From: Diatrype stigma
Lineage: Eukaryota > Ascomycota > Sordariomycetes > Xylariales > Diatrypaceae
NCBI GenBank assembly: GCA_022225965.2
Contig: JAKJXP020000020.1
Location: 124,001 to 188,000 of the forward strand
Direction: 5' to 3'
Length of the DNA: 64,000 bases
Each line of letters begins with the position of its first letter. The first letter of the stretch is position 1. Shown one piece after another: positions 34,851 through 47,300 of this stretch. A program made the translations under genes and the position numbers. The notes under the pieces are model-generated. The model searched no databases. It had not been told where the DNA came from and saw only the letters and a program-made list of their open reading frames with translations.

Positions 34851-37800
34851 CAGAACGACATACAAATCAACACACTCAAGACACTGATTCGGCTACTGGA
34901 CAGACCCGCGACAGTGGATGTAATCTCCGTTAGGACAAAGTTGGCGGACCAGCTGCAGAGAGCCAGCCAGCCAGCCATGGTACTTGTATCTACCATGCTG
35001 CCTGGCTGCCATGCGGCCATGCGGCCATGCGGCTTGATCTTGCTATAAGAACCTTGGAACAGTCCAGACTGTACTGTATGGAGACCCATCAGTAGTTAAA
35101 TCTATGTACGTAAGTCAGGTAGGTCTAAGTCTAACTTTGTAGTGTGGGTTTTCGTATGTATTCAGATATAGGTATCATCAAATAGGGGTGCTTATGTACT
35201 TACGGTATCTGCTTTACTCAACTCTTTGCAGGTACTGTTTGAATTCCAAGATGGCAACGAGGATCATCGACGTCGTTGGTGAGTTGGTTTGCTCTATCTC
35301 GTATAATTGATATTATATGTGTACCTACCTACCTTGTCGTAGTTGCTCTATCAAGGACTTTGTATATTGTAGTTATGTTCATAATGACTTCTTGGGATTC
35401 TGCACCACCTTCCTCCAATGTCCTTATCTTGTATGTCATGATACCAGTCAGCAACCAAGAGGCTCAACCGAGGATGGTAGCTTGCTTTTTAACGCCTCGT
35501 GGTGCAAGTACAGACATCCCACGGGGATGCTGATCCGTGCACCGAACCAATAGTAGGTACTTTCTGTTTCAGGCAGTGAGGCTCTTTCGCGGCTGATTCC
35601 TCATCTGATTAGGGAATCGAGATCGCTTTAGGAACCTGCGAGGGCCCCGACTCGGCAAGTTCGGCCACGGACCCAAGTCTCAAAGAGTGTCCTGTGCTTT
35701 GTGCAGGGGAACAAGAACAAGGCCCTCGGAGATTGTCGGATACGACAGACACCATGATTTGAATCGGGAATAACTAACAAGACGAATAACGTCAAGATCC
35801 TAATGCCAATACGCGACATAAGACTCTCTTATCACCAACACATTAACCAGTTGTTCTAAGCGTAGCCATAAAGAACGCGCGGAAAGTTGCAACGGGTGGG
35901 ATGCCTTATTGAACACAGGTTGACAGGCAAACGACTTGTGACTGCAACCACCGGGAACTAAAGTAAATATACGTATCAACCGGAGTTTGGTTTCTAACTT
36001 GTTTCGCGATCTTTGCATAGTATACCACAGTCAAATCTCAATCAATATCTGCACGTATGACAAGCGATCTCTGTGCTCCATATGAAAGGCTGAAACAGAT
36101 GATAGCAAAATGACACATGCAGAATTGCTGCATAGGACTTGCATGATGACCAATAATACCAACAATGCGTACCGTACATACAAACAAGCCTTGCAATGCA
36201 GACGGTAAGGCTGGTGGGCTTGAGCATGGACAGAACAAGGAAACCCATACTGAGGGATGGAGTTATGATGCAAGCAGAGGATATACTACCAGCCGACTAG
36301 GGAGTGATTGACCCAGTCTACGCAAGGCCAATCTCTGATCTTTCGCGATGCAGCTACACATCGCAGAACATCGACGATGATTGGCAATGGCTAGGCCCTA
36401 GAGTGGACGCGGGTAGCAGTCTCCCACGTTTTCCGCTTAGCTTCCTTGGCTTGGCTCCGGCTTCCAACGCTCCCCGCCATGCACGAGAGGGGACGTGCAT
36501 ATGACCGACAGAGCCACGAACTATTTCGAGCGCCGCCGTTCATTCTCTGACGCGGGGTTACGTCGTCTTCGAAGCATCCTGCGAATGATGGCCTTCTCCG
36601 ACGGTAGGTGGTTGGAGTAGGGTTGGGCACATGGCAGAAGTCCCCCTCAAGGATACTCCAGCTTTTAGCCATACGTTGCAGTAACTATCTGGTATTATCC
36701 ATAAGTACGCTTTAAGCGCCGGATGGCACCCCCCAATCGCATGGTGGTCTGGGTGGTGCGTGCACATTTTGCTTCTATGCTTGCATGCTGACTGACTACC
36801 GGTCAGAATCTGAGCTGATGGGAGCAATGAGATGAGACTCAAGTGCTTGATAGTGGTGTGTAAGAAGTGCAACCAACACTCGGCTTCACCAATGCCTGAG
36901 TGTCTCCAACGATAAATACACGTATCACGGCAGACTTCACAACAGACTGCTTGGTCCAGGTTGGAGTATACTAGTGTCGCCGATGGAAAGCGGCCGAATC
37001 TCCAGTGGTAAGGGAATATAATATCTAAGCAGGAGCTCCGAGCTTTACCCACGAAATAGGCATTAAAGATGATCGATCTGGCGAGATGGAACATGTGGTA
37101 GGTAATATGGGTTTAGTATAGTAAGTCAAGATAAGGTAAGGGGCCATCGCCAAAAGAGCATGTCATCTATCCACGTGGTGACATTTATGTACGTAGGCTG
37201 GCTGTTAAAAGATACATGCCTGCCGTACGCACATACTCTATTTTCGATAGATATTGTGCATTGGTATCTCGGAGGTTGCCTATCGCGTTACCTATCGCTT
37301 CTCGTTACTTCGTACCGTTACCCAATACTGCTACTCCATAGAGGGAATAAACGGGTGTGTGACGAGAGGGGGAACGAATACGGGGACCACGAATACGCAC
37401 CTCTGGTTCATGGAGGCCGTCGGCAGTAATGAGGGGGCGAATAAACCGCGCAATTTACTTTACCTGTCGCCTTCCGAGGTGATGTCTGATTTCTCGATAC
37501 TTATACGCGGTAATGACATTGCATTCCAAACCGTCTACCAAGTCTCTCTAAGCCGTTGAGATCTACTGTGGTTCCTGCTACTCTCGGGTTTCGTCACCAT
37601 CATCGTGAAACCCCCTCCATTCTTCCGTGAATTATCTAGAACGACGACCAGGTTGAATACCAGACGACGAGAAGGCTACAGTAGACGACGTACGTAGGCT
37701 GCCTGCTTAGGTACCCCGCGTTGATTTGCATTTTGCAGATGTGACAAACCAAACAAGTCCCGGCCATCGTCACATGAATCTCCACTGCTACTCACTAGCC

Positions 37801-38503
37801 TGCCGCATCTTGCATCTATCCCCTCACTCTTGGGTTGGATACTTGAATGGACGGCGCCCCGTGTTCAAGTTGAACCAACCGAATGCCTCTGGCAGCACCT
37901 TCGTATTGGACGCAGCCACCGGCCTAGATTCACAACCAATCCTCCCCCTTTTCGTGAAGGCACAAGCACAATAGAGAAAACACTTGGACTTGGTTCCAAT
38001 AGATTATCACTGTTTAATCGAGTAGTCTATCGTTCATTTATTCGCGACCGTCTTACCTTGCGCTATACGATATCACCTTCCACCATTGTCTCCGACCACC
38101 AATCAATCGAGGGGCTATTTGTTCTCATCTCCGCTATCCCCGAATTGCATCGCGTATCGATCATTATCGCCGCCAGGTTACTTCGTACACAGTTAGTATT
38201 GCCTCGCTCGCTCGCCTATCTACCTGCCACAGCCACATTATACACATGCTCCTGTACTGGACATGGGGTTCTCAAAATGTTCAGACACTTCCCTTGTACC
38301 CATATAGCTAGCGCTAACGACGGCCAAGTCTAACCGAACCGATCAATATTGTTTAGGACGGAGCCAACGGAACCATCTCGGATTGGCCGCGGCAAGTTGT
38401 CCTTGGTCTTCGGGTTATCGTCAAATGCCAACAAACCAATATCAATACTGCCTACTAGGTAGTTACGAATTGCCGACGTATTCCAGCTGCCTAGCCGTTT
38501 GCG

Positions 38504-38535
38504 CCTCAAGGATATATTACCTCAAGGATATATTA
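38504..38535. repeat. 16-bp perfect tandem duplication
   Basis: cctcaaggatatatta occurs twice without a spacer. Confidence 0.95.
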
Positions 38536-39460
38536 TGATGACGAGGGCCGATGATGGATATTGATTGATGATCCGTGGACGGTCCCATGAAAAAAATTGA
38601 AAAATTTTCTCTTATACGGCCCGTGTCACTGGGGTTGACCTTCCGCTTTCCGCGGGGACGGCCATAAGAACTTAAGAAGACCTAAGAAGTTTCGTATCGG
38701 CTGCGCTACCAAGTGCGATATAATTTCGCTAAAGGGCCTGTGCAATTTTGGAGCGACCCTTAAACCTTGTTTAGACTTGGGTGATCGGGGAGGCCCCCAG
38801 CTCCCAGCAGCTACCACAGTTCGATCTCCGACAGGGAAAAGAAACGAAAACGAGAAGAAAAGAAAGAAAAGATTTTCTCGACAGGGGATGCACTAGAAGG
38901 ATATCGATCCTTCCTCTGGAGCTCCTTCACCTAGAGCATTGTCAATAGCGACAGGCCTTGCAAGTTATCAAACGTTTGGAACATCGCGGCACGGCGCAGA
39001 CGAATGACTAAGATTCGGCCAATTCAACAGAAGGTGGCTGAGTCGACAGTCTTGATGATTAATGATTGATGATTGATCACTGTTACATTTGCATCCACAC
39101 ACGACACAGCATCCGCGTCGTCGTCCCTGGAATCTCGGCCATACATATGCCATTATGCCATTGCTTTGCCTCAATTTGTTCCTATTTTGAAGGCGACACC
39201 ACTGCGGTCAGCACCTCGGCAGCTGTGACTCCAGGACGTGCAGCGACTCATCGTGGAGATTGGCTGCGATTTGCTGCGATTGGGAGCTGAACAGCGCTGA
39301 ACAGCCTGAATAGCGGGCGAGTCTCGACCACTGAAAGCAGTTGAAACCGGCGACGGGCCAGAGTGTCGCTAAGTGTCGCTAAGCCCGACCGACGACGGGT
39401 GCTACGGGTGCTCAGTGCTACGACTAGTTGGAGCATCTGTCTAACCAACACGTACATGCG

Positions 39461-39486
39461 TACATACATACATACATACATACATA
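39461..39486. repeat. TACA microsatellite
   Basis: About six tetranucleotide units, directly followed by one TACGAAGTA nonamer at 39488. Confidence 0.9.
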
Positions 39487-40606
39487 CTACGAAGTACATA
39501 CCCGACAATCCGGTTAACTTAGGTTCCGGGGGTCCCTTTTTGGGAGGGAGGCAAAGTGCGAAAAAGAATAGCCTGGGACGGTGTGGCTGGTTCTGGTCTC
39601 TTCTGCGCTGACTCTCCAGTGCATGTTCACTGAGTTCTGCCACTGAATTCAGCCGCCACTCTCCCACTCTCCCGCTCTGCCACCTCTCGGTCTCTCAATC
39701 AGTCCGCCCCCCCTCCCCCCTGCTGCTATTCCAGCGTTCCAGGGGGTGTATGAGTAACTAAAGCGGGGCCTGAGATTTTCTCACTCACACTCCCCCTCCA
39801 TTACCGAAGTAACAACCTTGGCGCCCAAAACAATCCAGGCAAGCCAAGGTTGTACTTTTTTTTTCTTCTCAACTGAACCGGGCATCCTTGTCCGCCTTCC
39901 CCCCTGCCGATACCCCCTGCCCCCTGTCCACCCCCTGTACCAATTTTAGGTGGTGCTCTCGTTAGTACCCAAAGAAAGCAGGGCGCGGTGGGCTAGCGAC
40001 TTTAGTCCCTAGTCTTGCTCATCTCGCACCACAATAATATTAATAAAAGGCTTCATTGCCCAACCACCCGTGTGATTCACACTTATTTTCTTCTCTCCCC
40101 TTCTCTTTCAGCTTTGGCTTCTGCCATATATCTTGTCTGAATCAGAATCACCTGCATTACTTGCTCATCGGCTTATTCCCCATTCATTTCTTGATTCTGG
40201 ACGCTGTACAACAGTCCAGACATCATCACAAGCACACTCAGTATCGAAGTCGAGGATTCATCGACTTTGATGCCCAGTCTCCTAGCCGGGGGATATTGAC
40301 ACTATAAATCTTGACATGTTCTCACACAGAAGACGGTTCTTTTCTCCTCTTCAAACCGACCACATACCAAGGTGACGGGGTCACTTCCTCCGCGTCACGA
40401 CACCGGCGCGATTTTGCCAACCACTGGGATAGCCGATCAGAAAAGAAGAAACGGAAAAAAAGATATACGCGACACCCGCGACAACGACATACGATACACG
40501 ACGACAACCTTGCCGAACGGGGCGATTGGAGATTTCGAGACGAGCGAGACGGTTGTTGTAGTGCTTTGGCTTTGGATGTCAGCGAGACATCGCAAAATCT
40601 AGGAAG

Positions 40607-41869
40607 ATGAGTTACGGGTCGCCGTATGGTTCCACCCCGCGTGGTGACTACAACAACTACTACAGCTCTCACAGTCCATCGCCGACCCCCTCGCCCCACC
40701 ACTACGGCGGCACCTACTACGCGGCGGCCAAGACGCCCCAGCGACCAGCGACCAGGGCTCACGTTCGCGGCGCCAGCACCGGCTTCGCACCGGACTTCCG
40801 GCCGGCCACAGCTTTCTCCCCGCGGTACAAGAGCACCGGCGAGTACGCCACCGCCGCCGGCCCCAGCCCGAAAGTGAGTTCAACGCGCAAGCAAAGTTTC
40901 TCTAGGGTTCCACCTGATCATCACCCGCTCCCGCACCCGTCGAAACGCGAGCGCCGCCGTTCCTATTCCTACTATCGGGCCTCTTATGGGGATTCCGACG
41001 AGGACGAACTCGTGGAGGTCAATGGCATCACTTATGTGTTGCTTTCCCAGGCGCCGCGACGCAGACACGACGGCCACTACTATGCTGCTGCTGCTACTGC
41101 GGGACATGGCACTGATCACTACTACAACCCGCAGGTCTACCCGGTGTACGTGGACAAGGAGGAGCTGCCACCGCGGTCCGCCACTCGGGTTGGCCACCAT
41201 CACGCCCACGCCCGGACGCACACTCGCCATGCCTCATCGACGACTGGCCAAGCGCCACCGGCTCGTCCCCAAACTACCCGCCCCTCCCTCTCTCAACAGA
41301 AGAAGGCCGCTGCGCCTGCTGCTCGAGCTACTGAGGCTGACGCAAAGAAGCACAAGATCCCGGCCGGTTACTCTCTCAAGAACTGGGACCCCAGTGAGGA
41401 ACCGATCATGCTGCTAGGTAGTGTCTTCGATGCCAACTCCCTCGGCAAGTGGGTTTATGACTGGACCGTTTACCACCATGGACCCTCTACTCCCATCGCG
41501 GACGTCGCCGGTGAAATGTGGCTACTGCTCATCCAACTGTCCGGGAAGGTCAAGCGTTCCGAGGAGGTCATCCCCACCGTCCGTGCCCAGGAGAACAAGG
41601 AGATGCTCGAGGACTTCATCGAGAGTGGCGAGCGTCTGATGGACAAGCTGCGGTCCCTGCTTAAGCGGTGCGAGGCCCCCATGCTGCGCGCCACCAAGCG
41701 CAAGAGCTCGTCCGAGCTAGGCAAGAACTCTGGCGTTGAGTTCGTCGAGACCATGTTCGGCCGTGAGAGGGAACTGGAGAAGACTGAGCGCTTCATGCAA
41801 TCCGTGCGCCTCTGGAACCTCCGTTTTGATGCCAACTGCGAGGATATCCTGAAGAAGCCCACCGCTTAG
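40607..41869 (+). CDS. Conserved fungal protein (family often labelled vegetative cell wall protein gp1)
   Basis: A single exon of 420 codons. The N-terminal half is disordered: Tyr/Ser/Pro-rich (MSYGSPYGSTPRGDYNNYY), then basic and His-rich; it includes a short ordered piece, LVEVNGITYVLLSQAPRR. The conserved C-terminal domain begins about residue 248 with HKIPAGYSLKNWDPSEEPI and continues LLGSVFDANSLGKWVYDWTVYHHG, a helical region FIESGERLMDKLRSLLKRCE, and ends EKTERFMQSVRLWNLRFDANCEDIL. I recognise this C-terminal block from many Sordariomycete proteins; the gp1 label refers to Pro-rich composition and says nothing about function. There is no signal peptide or membrane segment, so a cytosolic or nuclear location is more likely (inferred). 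A C/T-rich leader precedes the ATG. Confidence 0.82.
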   Translation: MSYGSPYGSTPRGDYNNYYSSHSPSPTPSPHHYGGTYYAAAKTPQRPATRAHVRGASTGFAPDFRPATAFSPRYKSTGEYATAAGPSPKVSSTRKQSFSRVPPDHHPLPHPSKRERRRSYSYYRASYGDSDEDELVEVNGITYVLLSQAPRRRHDGHYYAAAATAGHGTDHYYNPQVYPVYVDKEELPPRSATRVGHHHAHARTHTRHASSTTGQAPPARPQTTRPSLSQQKKAAAPAARATEADAKKHKIPAGYSLKNWDPSEEPIMLLGSVFDANSLGKWVYDWTVYHHGPSTPIADVAGEMWLLLIQLSGKVKRSEEVIPTVRAQENKEMLEDFIESGERLMDKLRSLLKRCEAPMLRATKRKSSSELGKNSGVEFVETMFGRERELEKTERFMQSVRLWNLRFDANCEDILKKPTA

Positions 41870-42018
41870 GAGCCGCATCCCGTGCCATGGATGGATCTTG
41901 ATTTCCTTGTCTATCTATCTGCCAGGATGTTTCCGAGGTTTCTTTTATGTGCGGACCTCTTTCTACTTTATATACCTGGATCCAATCCACTACCTCACCG
42001 GATCCAAGCCATACATAT

Positions 42019-42047
42019 TACCTACCTACCTACCTACCTACCTACCT
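42019..42047. repeat. TACC microsatellite
   Basis: Seven tetranucleotide units in the 3' flank of the gene at 40607. Confidence 0.9.
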
Positions 42048-43290
42048 CACTACATAACATGACCTACCAGGGCCTCCTTCATCAAGGCCCTCATACCTAT
42101 GAAAAATCACCACAAAAAAAGATGGCATCGCCATCGTGTACTACTAGGAACGGATTCCCTGCTTTGGATCATTTTACCGGATCGGCGCATGACCATGCTA
42201 GGACGTCTTAAGGTTTCCTTATATACCTTGTTATACTACACGCTGCCTCGGGGCACCTTTTTTATATATACCATGCATCGAACTGGAGAAGGGCCTGGAT
42301 TGTTGTTTCCTTGTCTTTTATTTTGATACCCCCAGATCGAGGACGGAAGGAGAGAAGCGATGGAGCAGGAGCAGGAGCGGAATCGCGCGGGCGACGACAC
42401 TTATATACCTCACTGTTTACTACAGTCGACCGCGCGAGCACCAAGACGTTGAACGAAGACACGACCGTTTAGAGGTTCATGTCTTCTTCTTTTCACGGGA
42501 CCACTTTGGGATACAAAAGTTGGGATGTCGTGCGGTATTGATTAATAACCTTGTTGCGCAGGCCAGCATTACTGTTTATTGTTTTACGGAGGAAAGGTTT
42601 TTTGCTTTACACATGGGTGGTTGTCTCATGTGTACTGGATGGTCCATTGGCTATTGCCAGCTTGGGCCTGTTGGTTTGTTTTAATGAGCGTTGCCTACTG
42701 ATTTTTTGGAAGTTTCGGTACATGGGGCGAGCAAGCATGGAACTGTACCACCTTGATGGGAGGAGAAGCACATCGTCCCGGGTCGTTGCCATTGCGCACG
42801 CCGAGATCGTCATCCTGTTGAGAGAAGGATCTCCGCTGTATCAACTCACTATTTACCCTATTGTGTATCTGCGGGATCTTGTTATTTCTTATCATCTTTT
42901 AACTGGCTGGCTAGATATTATACCCTCTTATACCCTTTTCTTTACATAGTCTACTTCTATAGCCTGAGATACACAACCAAAAAAAGAAGAAATTCTATTC
43001 ATATTGACCTACTCTTGATCTCCGCTGTGAATGTTTTTGTGGTGAGGAAGCAAAATTGCACCTCGTAGGGTTTGTGGGTGAGACTCGAGACTCGCTTGTG
43101 CCATCTTCGGTTGGGATAGTGCTCTGATTAATCATGAGCTTTGTATCGTTTCTGGAAAATTCTCCTAGCTGCATCATCGTCATGCAGGATGGGATGAAAT
43201 GGGATGCATGTCCTTTCCTTGTCCCTGCTGCCATGCGGTGTAGGTTAGGTTGCTAGGTACTACTTGGTTACTAGTATATGCGTAGTATAT

Positions 43291-43302
43291 GTGCGCGCGC
43301 AC
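43291..43302. repeat. 12-bp perfect palindrome
   Basis: gtgcgcgcgcac, an alternating purine-pyrimidine tract. Confidence 0.85.
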
Positions 43303-43657
43303 GTGTGGTGAAGAGAAGCGAAGATCTGGAATCCACTTCCCGGGCAATAGCTCCCTGGGCTACTAACCTTGGAAGTACACAGGTATGATATATAAGCACG
43401 TGAAGACAAAGAGAAAGCAAAAGGCTTCCTCCGCCGACAACGTTGGGCCTTCATGCAAAAGCCTTCTAGACCTTGCCCTAATCTAGCTGATTCTTTAGTT
43501 ACTTGCCTAACTACTTTATGCACTCTACACCTATTTTTATTTTCGGCCGAGTGGGTTCTTGAGCTTGGCCCCGTCCGGCGGACTGCGTGACTAGTGGTCC
43601 GGTAGACAGGTGGGTCTTCCTACCTGCATGCGGCCCCGCCGAGGATAGGCGACATCG

Positions 43658-43692
43658 GGCGAGGCGGGGCGAGGCGGAACGAGGCGAGACGG
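43658..43692. repeat. 10-bp GAGGCG-type tandem repeat
   Basis: Units gcgaggcggg, gcgaggcgga and acgaggcgag, each with one or two changes. Confidence 0.75.
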
Positions 43693-44310
43693 GATGATGC
43701 TCCCAACTGGCTATCCACCTATACTCTATGCAGACATTGTGTGCGTATATAGAATATTATCTTTAGGCTTTCGTTGTAAAGGTACTTGATGAGTTTGCTG
43801 GTGATATGCTGAGCTGAGTATGCTACCAGTTGCATTCCACCTATTCCTGGAATAAATGCTTCATAATAAGGATGAGGAAGTTCCACGTGAACTATGACAC
43901 ATCCGTAGATATGTTCCCCTTTCCTCACTTCGTCATATAAGTATTACACGTATGAACTTATACTGCCGTGGCAACTAGTGGGTTGCCACGTCCCGTCGCG
44001 TTGAAAGCTCGTTCTCTAGGCCAAGTCAAAAATAATAGTTAAACATACCGGTGATGCATAGTAATAGGTGCGTATGTATGGCATCAGAATGTGATGATGC
44101 TACTGCCATGAACCTCTATGACTTCATACAACCGGGTCTAGTTGGACCCCACGTGTTCCAGTGCTTCGTACTTCTTAGTCCATGAGTTCACGCCTCTTGT
44201 CGGCTGACCAAAATAGCGCATATGTCATGTCAGGCACGAGTGTGTAGAACAGGGTAAATCCATTGATCAACGAGATGTTATATATCAACTTAGTCTCAGG
44301 GGAAGTGTAC

Positions 44311-44328
44311 ATATATATATATATATAT
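44311..44328. repeat. AT microsatellite
   Basis: Nine AT units. Confidence 0.9.
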
Positions 44329-47300
44329 CATCCCCCAGACGAATGTATGGAGTACACAGTCAACACCTTTGTTGCTTTGAATGGACATGGGATTATGTGG
44401 GATGGAACTGTATTGCGTATATATATAAACAAGAGCCTATTGCATGATCAGCACCACGTACTCGTGGTTCATAGGGAAACAATACATGTCTTTGCAGAAA
44501 TATCGAATGAACCTGAAGCCCAATTGCACACCGACGCAACTGTCTGACCTACTAGCCTCACACACAACACGTTGAAGCAGTATTTGGTGAGTATCAATTC
44601 CCTGACTGCGTGTTATTGGAATAGGGGTATATCAAAGCGTATAGAACGTAGAACGTCAAACTTCCTTCAACCGGACTACCTCCGCTATTCCGCAGCTCCT
44701 CTATTGGCTCTGATCTTGCCACCTTTCAAAACCCATTCACGTGACGGCAAGTGAGTGGCATATGGAGCCCGCAAAGCAAACATCTTCCTTCTTGGCTATG
44801 GTTTGCCTATCAACGAACCTCATCATGAAGATTACATCAAGCTGAATGAATGTGTGCCGATGTGAGTAGATAGATGAATAGCTACCTACGACATAGGAAG
44901 ACAAAAGTAGGCTTTACGTGGCTATTTTTTATGGCAAACAGTAGATCTTGTTCGGTCCCCGCTGAAGTGCAGTGAGCGAGTCTTGAGGACAGATAGGAGA
45001 ACAACGATCGACAGGACTGATATCGAGTAGATGTTGAGTATACCACGCAAGCGAAAGGTTCCACTCTTAATAAGCTACCGCAGGTCCAATCCCTACCCAA
45101 TGAGAAAATACTGAGCTTTATAGAGCTACGCATAGAAAGATGACAGTTCGAGGCGTATAGCTTAACTATTAGGTATTGGCAAGAATGGTAAAACAATGAT
45201 GTGCATTGAGGTTTGTTAGAGGTAGTATAGGTAAAGGTAGTTAGCAACTGCTTATAATTGGATAACTACAACCCAAGTAATAGTCAGCTAGTGCTACGTT
45301 TAGTTGGCCCATTGCGGGCCCCACAGCGCACACCACGGCAAGCCTAGCTACTAGCCTACCGTATTAGCCCTTAGGTACACTACCCTTGACTACTTAGCGA
45401 CCTGTCACCGGTAACTACAACCGCTAACTACAGCAGCTACCTACAGCCTATAGGTAGCACCAAGCAAGTTGAACCTTTCACTTCACTTCGTACAACGTCT
45501 CACGCCTCCTTTTGTTCTGATTGCACTTTTTGATATATATACATACATACGATCGATGGAAGGAGGTTTACCGTATTGTGCTACAGCTTCTATCAAACCC
45601 CCCTGTCTTGGATGTTACATCTTATGCCACTGTCCGCTCGTGTTATATTTGCGCATTGCGATGTAACGAACACTTTACCCCTTCGTGTCCTAGCAGGAGC
45701 TCCCTGCGCCGCACGATTTCACCACACTGCATCCATGGATTACACGGGATATTTTGCTGCATACGACCTGGCTGGCGTTGATTGTACATACGAGATACGC
45801 CAGCAGGTTCTCAGGGACAGGACTCCATTCCCGGAGTGCAATCCTCGATTTTGAGTAGCCGGTATCACCGGCCTGCATTTATATCACGGTTATGACAAAA
45901 TTATAAGACGTGATGCGCCAAGATTCGCTGCTAGGGCTTATCGGTAGGGTTGGTAATCTTCTCGGCGCCATCTGAGCTTTTTCAGGGTTTGTGCAATTTC
46001 AATTTTTGCACTTCTTATTACTTTGATTCTCGTCTATCGGCCCGGGGGGGATCCTACCCGGAGTACACGAGAAAGAGGGGTGTGGTGTGTTTCTATCTCT
46101 CCCTCTATCCCTGGCACTTTGACACCCTGGGCGTGGTAACTATCCGTGCACGAAGGGTTGCAAAAAGAACCAGGGCCGCTTTATGGTCTGTGGGCCGTCG
46201 AATACAATACCCAGTAGCAGGTGCCCAGTAGTAATACTTAGCTAACATGGGGTGCAGGCTGCAGCTTAACCACGTTGACTCTCCCCCAATTATCTTCCAT
46301 GACCCACGGGTGACAGACATGTTGGGGACAAGTTGAGCTGAACGGAACACATCCGCAAGTTCACGACAGCCCATATAGACGCGGTTACTTCGTATGCCCA
46401 TAAAAGTCAACCGCTTGACTGGCGTGCGTTGATGTAATCCCCCTTTCCTTGCCGTATTTCAAAACTAACTATAGCTGGTTCAAACTTCCTGTTCGTCATT
46501 GGCTTACCTGCTTTTGGCTTACGCCACGGGCTGACCGTAATACGCGCGGCTGACATTCCCTGTTCGTTAATTATTGGGAAGAAAAAACTTTTCACCATTA
46601 TCAGACGATGTTATACCCTACATACATACCTACCCTTCCATAAACGATCCCACCATGTTACTCGGTATCTACATGCGAGACACAAGGGGGATGCGATCCC
46701 GTTGCCGCACACACACACTGTGCTGAGGTTGTGGCTGGTGAGGTTTCTTTTTGATACCATAGACTACTTGCCTTACTAATTCGGCTCTTCTTCATAAGCC
46801 CAATTCCATCGTGTATGGGGTCAGGGGGGCGTGGATCGAACATGTGCGACACACCTTGTCAGTGGATGTCTCGAAACCGATTATCGCGGGTGGTTGTGGT
46901 GTGCCGTCTTATTCTAAGCTATCCCAGCCACGATATATAAACCAGTTCCTTGGCAATGAGGCATCAATAGCTGCGCACATTGCCCGCATTGCTTGCTTGC
47001 CTGTCGATTTAGTTGCATCTTAAGGGAGTGCTATATGGCTCTTGTCGTGAACTGCACATCATTGCCTGTGAGTGATGTACGTATGATAACCGTAGCCCCT
47101 CAATCTGCTACCGAGGTTAGGAGTTCTCAAGTCCAGGTGAAGTGCCGCAGTTGGGGTAAGGACTTGGGCGTCTGTTCTATTGAGTGAATTTCATCGATAT
47201 CACATCCACGATGAATCATCATCGCACACACCCACGCACCCACGCACCCACACACACTCACACACACGTTCAAGAGCAATGCTAGATATCAGATATGTGG

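Larger units (their letters stand above)
26911..40606. other. Gene desert, 13.7 kb
   Basis: I read both strands and found no recognisable protein, transposase, LTR or RNA gene. Small frames exist (for example 27606-27875 +, 36558-37094 -, 37830-38333 +) but they look like chance. The stretch contains several short tandem repeats and hairpins (listed separately) and six of the seven exact TACTTCGTA/TACGAAGTA nonamers of the window. From about 39700 it becomes a C/T-rich promoter and leader for the gene at 40607. Confidence 0.5.

Noticed and set aside
36558..37094. 178-codon minus-strand frame
   Set aside because: Composition and lack of any motif suggest chance; no splice partners or conserved blocks seen.
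37830..38333. 167-codon plus-strand frame in the desert
   Set aside because: No domain, signal or composition typical of a gene; judged random.
39363..39667. Frames around the TACA repeat
   Set aside because: They consist mainly of translated microsatellite (Tyr/Thr/His/Ile repeats).
47223..47265. Possible CRISPR-like repeat of cacccacgcacc units
   Set aside because: A simple CA-rich tract without regular spacers, in a eukaryotic genome.
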